Below are positions 53,282 to 61,207 of a stretch of DNA of 64,000 nt, in pieces (positions within the stretch are counted from its first letter, which is position 1; each line of letters starts with the position of its first letter). A model generated the notes under the pieces. That model saw only the letters and a list, made by a program, of their open reading frames with translations, was not told where the DNA came from and did no database searches. Origin of the DNA: RI-43 sp033764725 (GTDB taxonomy: Bacteria > Pseudomonadota > Alphaproteobacteria > Caulobacterales > Aquidulcibacteraceae); assembly GCA_033764725.1 (NCBI GenBank), contig JANRIR010000005.1:1-64000 (forward strand), in the 5' to 3' direction. Position numbers and translations under genes: made by a program.

Positions 53282-53809
53282 ATGTCGCCGTTGAAGCGCC
53301 TGTTCGCCAAGCGCGATGCGCAATCGGCTGCGCCGCCGGCGCCGTGGAACGGCGAAGTGGTTGATGTCGATTCCTACTGGGCGGAGGCGTGGCGCGCGCT
53401 GCATGCGCGCCAGACGATGCTGGGCCACGACATGAAGCTCGCCGGCGCGACCTGGGCTGTCGATCAGGAGCGCGGGCTCATTCGCTTCGAGCGCTTCGAT
53501 GGGGTGAAGCTCGCAGCGCCGGTGCAGATCATCGGCTCGTGGAATCCACGCACCAGCGCGTTTTCCTGGGGCTGGGATCATCCCAGCGTGCAGACACGCC
53601 TGCGCGCCGCCGCCGAGCGCACGCGCTGGTTCGGCGAGAAGCACGCGCTCGCCGATCTGACGACGCCGCAAGTCACGATCTCGGAGCTGGAGGCGTGGCG
53701 CTTCGCGGCGATCGCCATGCGCATCAACGCCGCCGGCGGCGTCTATCGCGGCCCCACCGACGGCCCGACCGTGTTCATGACATTCGGGGATTTGAACGAG
53801 GCGGGGTGA
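53282..53809 (+). CDS. DUF6882-like hypothetical protein
   Basis: A 175-residue protein with the DUF6882 layout: AEAWRALHARQTMLGHDMKLAGATWAVDQERG, SWNPRTSAFSWGWDHPSV and FGEKHALADLTTPQV. The function is unknown. The ATG at 53282 has GGAGGA four bases upstream. The stop is 15 bases from the end of the opposing nitroreductase gene. Confidence 0.75.
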   Translation: MSPLKRLFAKRDAQSAAPPAPWNGEVVDVDSYWAEAWRALHARQTMLGHDMKLAGATWAVDQERGLIRFERFDGVKLAAPVQIIGSWNPRTSAFSWGWDHPSVQTRLRAAAERTRWFGEKHALADLTTPQVTISELEAWRFAAIAMRINAAGGVYRGPTDGPTVFMTFGDLNEAG

Positions 53810-53823
53810 CGGCGCGCCACGCT

Positions 53824-54501
53824 TCAGTCCTCGAAGCCGACGAAGCGCGCGGCCTCCTGCACGGACTTGCGCTTTGATACGACCGGATTTGCGGGGAAGT
53901 TTTCATCCGGATAGCCCATGGCGACGCAGATCATGATCACCTGATCGTCGGGAATGCCGGCATGTTCGCGCACGACGGGCGATTGCATGATGCCTTGGCT
54001 GTTGATCACGCAGCCAAGGCCGCGCGACCACGCGGCGTTGACAAGCGCGTTCGTCACCGCGCCGCAATCGAAGGGCGCGATGTCGCCGCCATGGATCGTG
54101 CGGTCATAGGTGATCACGATCGACACCGGCGCATCGAACTGGCGAAAGCCCCGAAGCACCCAGTCCTGGCGCGCCGCCTTGTCGTCGCGGGCGATGCCCA
54201 TGGCGGCGAACAATTGCTTGGCGATTTCGATCTGGCGCTCGCGATGGGCGCCTTCATAAGGCGGACCGCGGCGAAACTCGCGGCTCTCCGGCACGCCGGC
54301 GAGGTTGCGCTCGGTGTTGCCGGCGCGGATGCGGTCGAGCGGCGCGCCCGCGACGATGGTGAAATTCCAGGGCTGGGTGTTGAGCGAGGACGGCGCACGC
54401 ATCGCCAGCGCGAGGATTTCCTCGATCAGGGCGCGCGGCGGCCGCTCGGGCTTGAAGCCGCGAATGCTGCGCCGGCCGAGAACGACATCATCATAGCGCA
54501 T
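53824..54501 (-). CDS. nitroreductase family FMN oxidoreductase
   Basis: A 225-residue enzyme: YDDVVLGRRSIRGFKPE, MRAPSSLNTQPWNFTIVAG, DAPVSIVITYDRT and ICVAMGYPDENFPAN. Nitroreductases are FMN-binding dimers that reduce nitro compounds or quinones with NAD(P)H. The substrate is unknown. Confidence 0.92.
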   Translation of the reverse strand: MRYDDVVLGRRSIRGFKPERPPRALIEEILALAMRAPSSLNTQPWNFTIVAGAPLDRIRAGNTERNLAGVPESREFRRGPPYEGAHRERQIEIAKQLFAAMGIARDDKAARQDWVLRGFRQFDAPVSIVITYDRTIHGGDIAPFDCGAVTNALVNAAWSRGLGCVINSQGIMQSPVVREHAGIPDDQVIMICVAMGYPDENFPANPVVSKRKSVQEAARFVGFED

Positions 54502-54584
54502 CGGGTCGCCTCATAGGTTTGCGGACGCGGATCGTCCCGCCCTGCCTAGCAAACGCCGCCCTCGCCGCAATCCCGGCCGTAGCG

Positions 54585-55016
54585 TCAGGCGGCGAGGGGA
54601 TTCATCCAGCGCAGGCCTGGAAAGCGCGCGAAGTCTGCGTCGGCGCTACACACAGTGAGCCCGTGTTCGATCGCGAGGGTAGCGAGATGTGCGTCGGTGG
54701 TGAGGTTGCCGCGCGCTCCCGAAGCCCGCAGCAAGGACCCGAGTATCTCCGCATGTCTCGACGTTGGTTGCGGAATCCAGACAACTTCAAGCGCCAGCCA
54801 GGCCTCGATCTGCGCGAACGCGCGGTCGACGCTTGCAGGCTTCGCGTAGGCGCGCGCATTGGTGCTGATCCGCAGAAACGCCAGCAGACTGGCCCACGGC
54901 AGGCCAACGGGCGCTGGCCCATTGATTACATCATTGAGCCACGCGCGCGCGGGCGTGTGACGCAAGTCGGCGTTCATATAAGCGTAGAGCAACAGATTGG
55001 CGTCGACGAGGATCAA
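54585..55016 (-). CDS. PIN-domain ribonuclease toxin (VapC-like)
   Basis: A 143-residue PIN domain: ILVDANLLLYAYMNADLRHTP, an acidic ARGNLTTDAHLATLAIEHG block and CSADADFARFPGLRWMNP at the end. It likely cleaves RNA when the antitoxin is lost. It starts with TTG, which overlaps the TGA of the antitoxin gene (TTGA), so translation is coupled. Confidence 0.86.
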   Translation of the reverse strand: MILVDANLLLYAYMNADLRHTPARAWLNDVINGPAPVGLPWASLLAFLRISTNARAYAKPASVDRAFAQIEAWLALEVVWIPQPTSRHAEILGSLLRASGARGNLTTDAHLATLAIEHGLTVCSADADFARFPGLRWMNPLAA

Positions 55017-55261
55017 GTCGCAAGCTTTTTGCGATCATACTCTTCGTCGAGCATCGCCAACGCTTCCTTGACATCCATCAACACAGCGCCGGCGTCATGC
55101 ACGCCCGTTTCGTACCGCGGTGCCTTCGGCCGCTTCGCCAGATCCATCAGGCCGCGCCGCAGCGCTTCGTTGACGACGTCCTTGAGCGCCATGTCACGCT
55201 CCTTGCGCAGGCGTTCGATCTGGATGGCGACGTCGTCGTCAAGGGTCAGCGTTGTTCGCAT
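55013..55261 (-). CDS. ribbon-helix-helix antitoxin
   Basis: An 82-residue RHH protein: MRTTLTLDDDVAIQIERLRKERDMALKDVVNEALRRGL, followed by an acidic tail (LAMLDEEYDRKKLAT) for toxin binding. It neutralises the PIN toxin and probably represses the operon. Several CATCAA repeats lie directly upstream (55284-55318), in the right place for operator binding. Confidence 0.85.
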   Translation of the reverse strand: MRTTLTLDDDVAIQIERLRKERDMALKDVVNEALRRGLMDLAKRPKAPRYETGVHDAGAVLMDVKEALAMLDEEYDRKKLAT

Positions 55262-55283
55262 GGGCCCGCCAATAGCATTTTGA

Positions 55284-55318
55284 AGTCTTGATGTCTACGC
55301 TTTGATGTCTTGATGCCT
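55284..55318 (-). promoter_or_regulatory. short direct repeats upstream of RHH antitoxin, operator candidate
   Basis: On the minus strand four related units follow each other: GGCATCAAG, ACATCAAAG, GACATCAAG and ACTTCAAAA, within 40 bases before the antitoxin ATG. RHH repressors usually bind such short repeats. Confidence 0.5.
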
Positions 55319-55328
55319 CAAGATGCGC

Positions 55329-56660
55329 TCAAGCCCGCCCCGCCAATTCGTGCCCCGCGGCGTCGGTGATCTCCACGCGCACGATGTCCCCTTCCGCCAG
55401 ATCGCGTTCGCTGGCGACGAAAACGACGCCGTCGATCTCCGGCGCGTCGGCCTTGGTGCGGCCTTCATAGACCTCCGCCTCGTCATCCCAGCCGTCGATG
55501 ATCACATCCAGCGTCTGGCCGATCAGCTTTTGCGCGCGCGCGTCGGCGAGTTCGGTTTGCACCTCCATGAAGCGCTCATGGCGTTCGGCGATCACGTCCT
55601 CGTCGACGTGACCGGGCAGGTCGCGCGAGGCGGCGCCGGCAACGTTCTCGTATTTGAACACGCCGGCGCGATCGATGTCGGCCTCTTCGATGAAATCGAG
55701 CAGCGTTTCGAAATCCTCCTCCGTTTCGCCCGGAAAGCCGACGATGAAGGATGAGCGGATGGTGAGGTCAGGGCAGATCTTGCGCCACGCCGCGATGCGC
55801 TCGAGCACGCGCTCCTGGTTGGCCGGGCGGCGCATCGCCTTCAGGATGCGCGGGCTCGCATGCTGAAACGGAATGTCGAGATAGGGGAGGATTCTTCCCT
55901 CCGCCATCAGCCCGATCACGTCGTCGACATGCGGATAAGGATAGATGTAATGCATCCGCACCCAGACGCCGAACTCTCCCAATTCGCGCGCCAGATCGAG
56001 AAAGCGCGCGCGCACCATACGGTCTTTCCACTTGGATTCGGCGTATTTGATGTCGAGCCCGTAGGCGCTCGTATCCTGGCTGATGACGAGCAATTCCTTC
56101 ACGCCCGCCTTCACCAGCGCTTCGGCCTCTTTCAGCACGGCGTTGATCGGCCTTGAGACCAGATCGCTGCGCAGGGCGGGGATGATGCAGAAGCTGCAGC
56201 GATTGTTGCATCCTTCCGAAATTTTCAAATAGGCGTAGTGGCGCGGCGTGAGCCGCAGGCCTTCCGCCGGCGTGAGATCGATTTTCGGATCGTGAACGCG
56301 CGGCAGATGCGCATGCACCGCATCGAGCACCGCCTCGTACTGGTGCGGCCCCGTCACCGCCAGCACGCTCGGATGGGCGTCGCGGATAAGATCGGCCTCG
56401 GCGCCGAGGCAGCCGGTGACGACGACCTTGCCGTTCTCGGCCAGAGCCTCGCCGATCGCCTGAAGGCTTTCGTCACGCGCGCTGTCGAGGAAGCCGCAGG
56501 TGTTGACGATGACGAGATCCGCGCCGGCATAGTCCGCCGACAGGCTGTACCCTTCGGCGCGCAGCCTGGTGATGATGCGCTCGCTGTCGACGAGCGCTTT
56601 CGGGCAGCCGAGGCTGACGATCCCGACCTTGGGGTCGGCGGCGGGGGCGGGTTTGGCCAT
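55329..56660 (-). CDS. rimO: ribosomal protein S12 methylthiotransferase
   Basis: A 443-residue radical-SAM enzyme: VGIVSLGCPKALVDSERI and VIVNTCGFLDSARDES supply N-terminal Fe-S cysteines, the radical-SAM cluster is CNNRCSFC, and the family C-terminal TRAM domain ends the protein. RimO adds a methylthio group to Asp of ribosomal protein S12. The ATG at 56660 is followed by a good KPAPAADPKVGIVS start. Confidence 0.95.
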   Translation of the reverse strand: MAKPAPAADPKVGIVSLGCPKALVDSERIITRLRAEGYSLSADYAGADLVIVNTCGFLDSARDESLQAIGEALAENGKVVVTGCLGAEADLIRDAHPSVLAVTGPHQYEAVLDAVHAHLPRVHDPKIDLTPAEGLRLTPRHYAYLKISEGCNNRCSFCIIPALRSDLVSRPINAVLKEAEALVKAGVKELLVISQDTSAYGLDIKYAESKWKDRMVRARFLDLARELGEFGVWVRMHYIYPYPHVDDVIGLMAEGRILPYLDIPFQHASPRILKAMRRPANQERVLERIAAWRKICPDLTIRSSFIVGFPGETEEDFETLLDFIEEADIDRAGVFKYENVAGAASRDLPGHVDEDVIAERHERFMEVQTELADARAQKLIGQTLDVIIDGWDDEAEVYEGRTKADAPEIDGVVFVASERDLAEGDIVRVEITDAAGHELAGRA

Positions 56661-56699
56661 GGCCGCGACATAGCCGATCCGGCGGCGGCGCCAAAGCGC

Positions 56700-56727
56700 T
56701 TGACCGCGGCCGCGTTTTATTTATAAT
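56700..56727 (+). promoter_or_regulatory. strong sigma70 promoter of tetR-phyH
   Basis: TTGACC, 16-base spacer, TATAAT, with the palindrome CGCGGCCGCG in the spacer. The -10 box ends only seven bases before the tetR ATG at 56735, so transcription should start at or next to the start codon. Confidence 0.7.
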
Positions 56728-56734
56728 CACCGTT

Positions 56735-57298
56735 ATGCCAAAACAGGTCGACCATTCCGCCCAACGCCGCGCCATCGCCGCCGCCGCGATCGATGTGATC
56801 GACGCCGCCGGGCTGGAGGGCGCGCGCCTGCGCGACGTCGCGCGCGCCGCCGACGTCACCACCGGCGCGGTCACCCATTATTTCGACGACAAGGATGCCG
56901 TGCTTGATGCTGCGCTCACGGAAATCGTGCGCCGCATCCTCGACAAGCAGCGCGCCGCCGCGCGCGATCCGATCGAGGCGGCGTGCGCGTTTCTGCCGCT
57001 CGACGAAGAGAGCCGCCGCGAATGGCGCGTGTGGCTCGCCTTCTGGGGTCGCGCCATCGTTGATGAACGCCTGCGCGCCCAGCATCGCGCCTATTACGCC
57101 GAGATCACCGCGCAACTCGCCGCGGACATCGCCGAAAAGGCCGGCCTCGGCGCAGCGCGCGCCGCGCGCACGGCCGATGCGATCGTCGCTGCGATCGACG
57201 GCGTGGGCACGCGCGCCACGCTCGAGCCCGATACCTGGCCGCCCGCACGCCAGCGCGCGACTCTGCGCGCGCTGCTCTCGCCGCTGTTTGCATCTTGA
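56735..57298 (+). CDS. TetR-family transcriptional regulator
   Basis: A 187-residue regulator: N-terminal HTH (VIDAAGLEGARLRDVARAADVTTGAVTHYFDDKDAVLDAAL) and a helical ligand domain. It likely represses its own operon, which also contains the phytanoyl-CoA dioxygenase-like gene 18 bases downstream. The promoter is nearly leaderless. The ligand may be the substrate or product of the dioxygenase; this is an inference from operon position. Confidence 0.9.
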   Translation: MPKQVDHSAQRRAIAAAAIDVIDAAGLEGARLRDVARAADVTTGAVTHYFDDKDAVLDAALTEIVRRILDKQRAAARDPIEAACAFLPLDEESRREWRVWLAFWGRAIVDERLRAQHRAYYAEITAQLAADIAEKAGLGAARAARTADAIVAAIDGVGTRATLEPDTWPPARQRATLRALLSPLFAS

Positions 57299-57316
57299 CG
57301 CTTGAAGGAGAGACCG

Positions 57317-58207
57317 ATGCCCGCGCTTGAAACCTTGCCCGCCGATGCGCCGTCCGACGCGATCATGGCGGTCCTCGACCGGGACGGCGCTTTGGTCCTG
57401 GCCGATCTCATGACGCCGGCCCAGGTCGATGCGCTGGTTGCAGAGCTGAAGCCCTATATCGACGCGACGCCGGTCGGGCGCGACAGCTTCACCGGCCACA
57501 AGACGACGCGCACCGGCGCGCTCGTCGCGCGCTCGCCCTTCTGCCGCACGCTCGTGCGCGACGCGCGCGTGCTGGCGCTGTGCGACCGGGTGCTGAAGCC
57601 GCATTGCGAACGCTATCAACTGCATCTGGGGCAGGTGATCCGCATCATGCCGGGCCAGCCGGCGCAGGCGATCCACCGCGATCGCTGGGCCTGGGGCACG
57701 CATCTGAAAAACATCGAGCCGCAGCTCAACACGATCTGGGCGCTGACCGATTTCACGCGCGAGAACGGCGCGACGCAGGTCATTCCCGGCTCGCATCGTC
57801 TGCCGGACGACGCAACGTTCGCTGCAGAAGAGATCGGCTACGCCGAAATGAAGAAGGGTTCAGCGCTCATTTATACGGGATCGGTGTTTCATGGCGGCGG
57901 CGCGAACGTCGCCGATCACGATCGCATCGGCCTCAACATCACCTACACGCTCGGCTGGCTGCGCCAGGAGGAGAACCAATATCTCGCCTGCCCGCCGGAG
58001 ATCGCGCGCACCCTCGATCCTGAGCTTCAGGCGCTGATCGGCTATGCGATGGGCTCGTATGCGCTGGGCTATTACACGCCGCCCCTGCCGCCAGGCGCGG
58101 GGCCCGAACTCGTGCCGCCGGATTTCGCCTTGAACGGCAAAGCCGCAGGCGGCGCGTTCGGATCGGCGCAACTTTTGGAGTCAGTGTCGTCGCAGGTGCG
58201 CGGCTGA
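57317..58207 (+). CDS. phytanoyl-CoA dioxygenase (PhyH) family protein
   Basis: A 296-residue Fe(II)/2-oxoglutarate oxygenase fold: the metal-binding HxD in AIHRDRWAWG, the distal His in GSVFHGGGANVADHDRIG and the 2-oxoglutarate-binding Arg in that segment. A conserved ENGATQVIPGSHRLPDD is typical of the family. The ATG at 57317 has AAGGAG upstream. The substrate is unknown; regulation by the adjacent TetR protein is likely. Confidence 0.9.
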   Translation: MPALETLPADAPSDAIMAVLDRDGALVLADLMTPAQVDALVAELKPYIDATPVGRDSFTGHKTTRTGALVARSPFCRTLVRDARVLALCDRVLKPHCERYQLHLGQVIRIMPGQPAQAIHRDRWAWGTHLKNIEPQLNTIWALTDFTRENGATQVIPGSHRLPDDATFAAEEIGYAEMKKGSALIYTGSVFHGGGANVADHDRIGLNITYTLGWLRQEENQYLACPPEIARTLDPELQALIGYAMGSYALGYYTPPLPPGAGPELVPPDFALNGKAAGGAFGSAQLLESVSSQVRG

Positions 58208-58225
58208 CGCGCGCGTGCGCGGCGC

Positions 58226-58633
58226 TTACGGGATGACGCGCACGCCCGCCGTCGCCGCGGCGTCCCGCAGCGCCTGATCCAATGTCGCCAGCTCCAGCCC
58301 GGTGCGCGCTGCGATCTCGAGATAGGCGGCGTCGTACACGCTCAAGCGATGCGACGCCGCGAGCGCGACCGTCGCGTCCCAGGCGCGCGCCGGCGACTCG
58401 TCATCGATATGAATGGGCAATGCGCTCAGCAGCGCGAATTGCGTGGCGGCGTCGGCGACCCGTTGTCGCCGCCTCGCCATCACCAGCGCGTTGGCGATCT
58501 CCCACCGCCACAACATCGGCGCCAGCGCTCCATGGTCGCGCGCGCGATCCATCAGCGCGTCCGTCGCAGCGCTCGCCTCATCCTCCAGGCACCAGGCGGC
58601 GGCGATCGAACAATCGAGCACGAAAGCGCTCAC
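58226..58633 (-). CDS. PIN-domain ribonuclease toxin (VapC-like)
   Basis: A 135-residue PIN domain: FVLDCSIAAAWCLEDEASAATD, acidic RLSVYDAAYLEIAARTG and LATLDQALRDAAATAGV. The GTG start overlaps the stop of the Phd-type antitoxin gene (GTGA). This is the third PIN toxin in the window. The target RNA is unknown. Confidence 0.86.
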   Translation of the reverse strand: MSAFVLDCSIAAAWCLEDEASAATDALMDRARDHGALAPMLWRWEIANALVMARRRQRVADAATQFALLSALPIHIDDESPARAWDATVALAASHRLSVYDAAYLEIAARTGLELATLDQALRDAAATAGVRVIP

Positions 58634-58869
58634 CGGCGGCCATAGTCGCGCAGGGCCTTCCAGCCGCCAGGGCCCGCCGTCACGCCGATGCGCGCCGCCT
58701 TCAGAGCCTCGATCGCGGCGTCGACATCGCTGCGCGCGGCTGCGCCAGCCTGGGTCAAGCGCGCGATCGGCCGCCCGTGACGCGTGATGATAACGTCCTC
58801 TCCGGCGGCGACCCGGTCGAGCAGGGCGGCCAAGCGGGTTTTCGCTTCGTAGGCGCCGACAATAACCAT
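58630..58869 (-). CDS. Phd/YefM-type antitoxin
   Basis: A 79-residue protein: VGAYEAKTRLAALLDRVAAGEDVIITRHGRPIARLTQ, a typical Phd/YefM DNA-binding fold, followed by a region that binds the toxin. An 8-base direct repeat TTAGACCA lies just upstream (58879-58886 and 58892-58899), a possible operator. It pairs with the PIN toxin. Confidence 0.85.
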   Translation of the reverse strand: MVIVGAYEAKTRLAALLDRVAAGEDVIITRHGRPIARLTQAGAAARSDVDAAIEALKAARIGVTAGPGGWKALRDYGRR

Positions 58870-58998
58870 ACCCGCAAGTTAGACCAAAAATTTAGACCAG
58901 TCCAGTGACGCGCCCGTCGCTCATCCCCGCATGTGCGAATGACTTGCAATCTCTGGCCCGGGTTTTGTATGGTGCCGGCAGACAGGAGCCGACTCGGC

Positions 58999-59217
58999 AT
59001 GTATGTCTGCAATTGCAACGGCGTGAAGCGGCGGGAGGTCGAGGAGGCCATCCGCGCCGGCGCGGACCATCCGGAGGCGGTGCTCGGCCATTTCGGCCTG
59101 GAGCCGTGCTGCGGGCGGTGCCTGCCCGACATCGCCGAGCACATTTGCCAGGCGCGGCAAACATGTCAGACCCGGCGAGCCAGCGCAGTGGAGGCGTCGC
59201 TCGTCGCAGCGGAGTGA
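58999..59217 (+). CDS. bfd: bacterioferritin-associated ferredoxin
   Basis: A 72-residue [2Fe-2S] protein: MYVCNCNGVKRREVEEAIRA with a CxC ligand pair, and LEPCCGRCLPDIAEHI with a CxxC pair. Bfd delivers electrons to bacterioferritin to mobilise stored iron. The ATG at 58999 is behind CAGGAG. It is three bases from bfr. Confidence 0.93.
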   Translation: MYVCNCNGVKRREVEEAIRAGADHPEAVLGHFGLEPCCGRCLPDIAEHICQARQTCQTRRASAVEASLVAAE

Positions 59218-59220
59218 GCG

Positions 59221-59697
59221 ATGAAGGGCGACCCGGACGTCATCAAGCAGTTGAACGCCTGCCTCACCAATGAGCTGACGTCGATCAACCAGTATTTCCT
59301 GCATGCGCGGCTTTACGACCACAACGGCTACGTCAAGCTCGGCAAGAAAACGTACGACGAATCCATCGAGGAGATGAAGCACGCCGACCGGCTGATGCAG
59401 CGCATCCTGCTGCTCGACGGCTTCCCCAACCTGCAGGATTTGCACAAGCTGTCGATCGGCGAGACCGTGAAGGAGCGTCTGGAGGCGGATTTAGGCGCCG
59501 AGACGCGCGGTCGGGCGACGCTGATCGAAGCGATCGCGGTGTGCGAAACCAAGAAAGACTATGTCTCGCGCGATCTTTTGACCGACATCCTCGACGACAC
59601 CGAAGAGCACATCGATTTCCTCGAAACGCAATTATCGGTGCTCAACGAGATCGGCGTGCAGAACTATCTGCAAAGCCAGTACGAACTTGAAGGCTAG
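59221..59697 (+). CDS. bfr: bacterioferritin
   Basis: A 158-residue four-helix-bundle iron-storage protein: LNACLTNELTSINQYFLHARLYDHNGYVKLG, EEMKHADRLMQRILLLDGFPNLQ with Met52 for inter-subunit haem, and the C-terminal TQLSVLNEIGVQNYLQSQ. It stores iron as ferric oxide in a 24-mer, released by Bfd. It is in one operon with bfd. Confidence 0.96.
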   Translation: MKGDPDVIKQLNACLTNELTSINQYFLHARLYDHNGYVKLGKKTYDESIEEMKHADRLMQRILLLDGFPNLQDLHKLSIGETVKERLEADLGAETRGRATLIEAIAVCETKKDYVSRDLLTDILDDTEEHIDFLETQLSVLNEIGVQNYLQSQYELEG

Positions 59698-59754
59698 CGG
59701 ACCGGCGTCTTCTCGCGGCGACCATGATTGCCTGTCGCTCCGTTCGCCTCACCC

Positions 59755-59865
59755 GCTCGGTCCTCGCGAAGGCGAGGACCCATCGCTGGTCCAAGCCAAT
59801 TCTCACTGCAAGAACGCAAGCTTTTGAGAACAGAAATAGGCCCTCGCCTTCGCGAGGGCCGACCG
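59755..59865. repeat. palindromic intergenic repeat, family B copy 2
   Basis: CGCTCGGTCCTCGCGAAGGCG at the left and GGCCCTCGCCTTCGCGAGGG at the right, with the same arrangement as 46449-46561. The internal section (GAACGCAAGCTTTTGAGAAC) differs from the first copy, so only the palindromic ends are conserved. Confidence 0.75.
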
Positions 59866-59905
59866 GAGGGCGCGGGAGAACCTGGCTCGCGCGCAGGCGT
59901 CAGCC

Positions 59906-60367
59906 CTACGCGGCGCGCGCGCGGCGCACGTCCTCGATCTCGAACACCGTCGAAGCTTCCAGGTAAAGCCAATCCGCCGCGGCCGTGACGGACGGGAACC
60001 GCCGCCGCTGGGCGCCCAGCGCATCGTCTTCGCCCGCCACGTCGAACCATTCGGCGATCACCGGCAGGCAGGCGGGCTCGTGGCACACGAAGGCCGCGCG
60101 CGGCGTCAGCTGCAGGCGCTCATGGGCCAGAGCCTCGGCCAAGCCGGCGCGGAAACCCTCCAGCGCGGCGCGGCTCACCCCGCTGAGGTCGGTCCCGCTT
60201 TCGTACACATGGATTTCGTCGCGCTTGGCGGCGGCGGCGCCGTCGGCCTGATAAAAACGCAGCAGCGGGCCCAGGTCGGCCTCGGTGATGCGCCCCGAAT
60301 AGGCGATGAAGTTGACCGCGGCGGTGCGGCAGACGGCGACGGCGATCGGCACGGGCGAGGCTCCCAA
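59906..60367 (-). CDS. hypothetical protein
   Basis: A 153-residue protein, unrecognised. It reads MGASPVPIAVAVCRTAAVNF followed by IAYSGRITEADLGPLLRFYQ and VCHEPACLPVIAEWFDVAG. The pattern is mixed alpha/beta without a known motif. It lies between the family-B repeat and rpsD and is divergent to rpsD. Confidence 0.6.
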   Translation of the reverse strand: MGASPVPIAVAVCRTAAVNFIAYSGRITEADLGPLLRFYQADGAAAAKRDEIHVYESGTDLSGVSRAALEGFRAGLAEALAHERLQLTPRAAFVCHEPACLPVIAEWFDVAGEDDALGAQRRRFPSVTAAADWLYLEASTVFEIEDVRRARAA

Positions 60368-60589
60368 ACCTTCACCGTACGCTGTTCAGCCTGTTTTTCC
60401 GTTAACGTCGCGGGCCGCCGACGCCGCCCCCGTTGACCCGCCCGCGCCGCGCCCCTACAAGCCCCGCTTTCACGCGGCAGGGCTTAGCCCAGCCGCGCAT
60501 GCTGGGTCGATGGGGTTCCGCCAGGGCAGTCGCGGCTTCAACAGGGAAGCCGCCGGCCCCCGTCACGAAGAAGAAGGGGCCTGTCGCCC

Positions 60590-61207
60590 ATGTCGAAGCG
60601 CGTCCAAGCGAAGTACAAATCCGACCGCCGGTTCGGCCAGAACCTCTGGGGTCGCCCGAAATCCCCCGTCAACAAGCGCTCCTACGGCCCCGGCCAGCAC
60701 GGCCAGCGCCGCAAGGGCAAGACCAGCGATTTCGGCCTGCAGCTCGTCGCCAAGCAAAAGCTGCGCACTTATTACGGCAACATCACAGAAAAGCAGTTCC
60801 GCCGCGTCTATGAAGAGGCCTCGCGCCGCAAGGGCAACACCGCGGAAAACCTGATCGGCCTTCTGGAAAGCCGGCTCGATGCGGTGGTCTATCGCGCCAA
60901 GTTCGTGCCGACCGTGTTCGCCGCGCGCCAGTTCGTCAATCACGGCCACGTGCGGGTGAATGGCCGCAAGGTGAACATTCCGTCGTTTCTGGTGAAAGCG
61001 GGCGATGTGGTCGAGGTGCGCGAAAAGGCGCGCTCGATGGCGATCGTGCTGGAAGCGCTCGCGAGCGGCGAGCGCGACATTCCCGATTATCTCGACGTCG
61101 ACACCAAGGCGATGACGGCGAAATATGTGCGCGTGCCGCTGCTCGGCGAAGTGCCGTATGCGGTGCAGATGGAGCCGAACCTCGTTGTCGAATATTACGC
61201 GAGCTGA
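60590..61207 (+). CDS. rpsD: 30S ribosomal protein S4
   Basis: A 205-residue S4: the N-terminal KRVQAKYKSDRRFGQNLWGR, KTSDFGLQLVAKQKLRTYYGNITEKQFRRVYEEA and the S4 RNA-binding domain with VYRAKFVPTVFAARQFVNHGHVRVNGRKVNIPSF. It binds 16S rRNA early in assembly. The TGA overlaps the purU ATG by one base. Confidence 0.98.
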   Translation: MSKRVQAKYKSDRRFGQNLWGRPKSPVNKRSYGPGQHGQRRKGKTSDFGLQLVAKQKLRTYYGNITEKQFRRVYEEASRRKGNTAENLIGLLESRLDAVVYRAKFVPTVFAARQFVNHGHVRVNGRKVNIPSFLVKAGDVVEVREKARSMAIVLEALASGERDIPDYLDVDTKAMTAKYVRVPLLGEVPYAVQMEPNLVVEYYAS

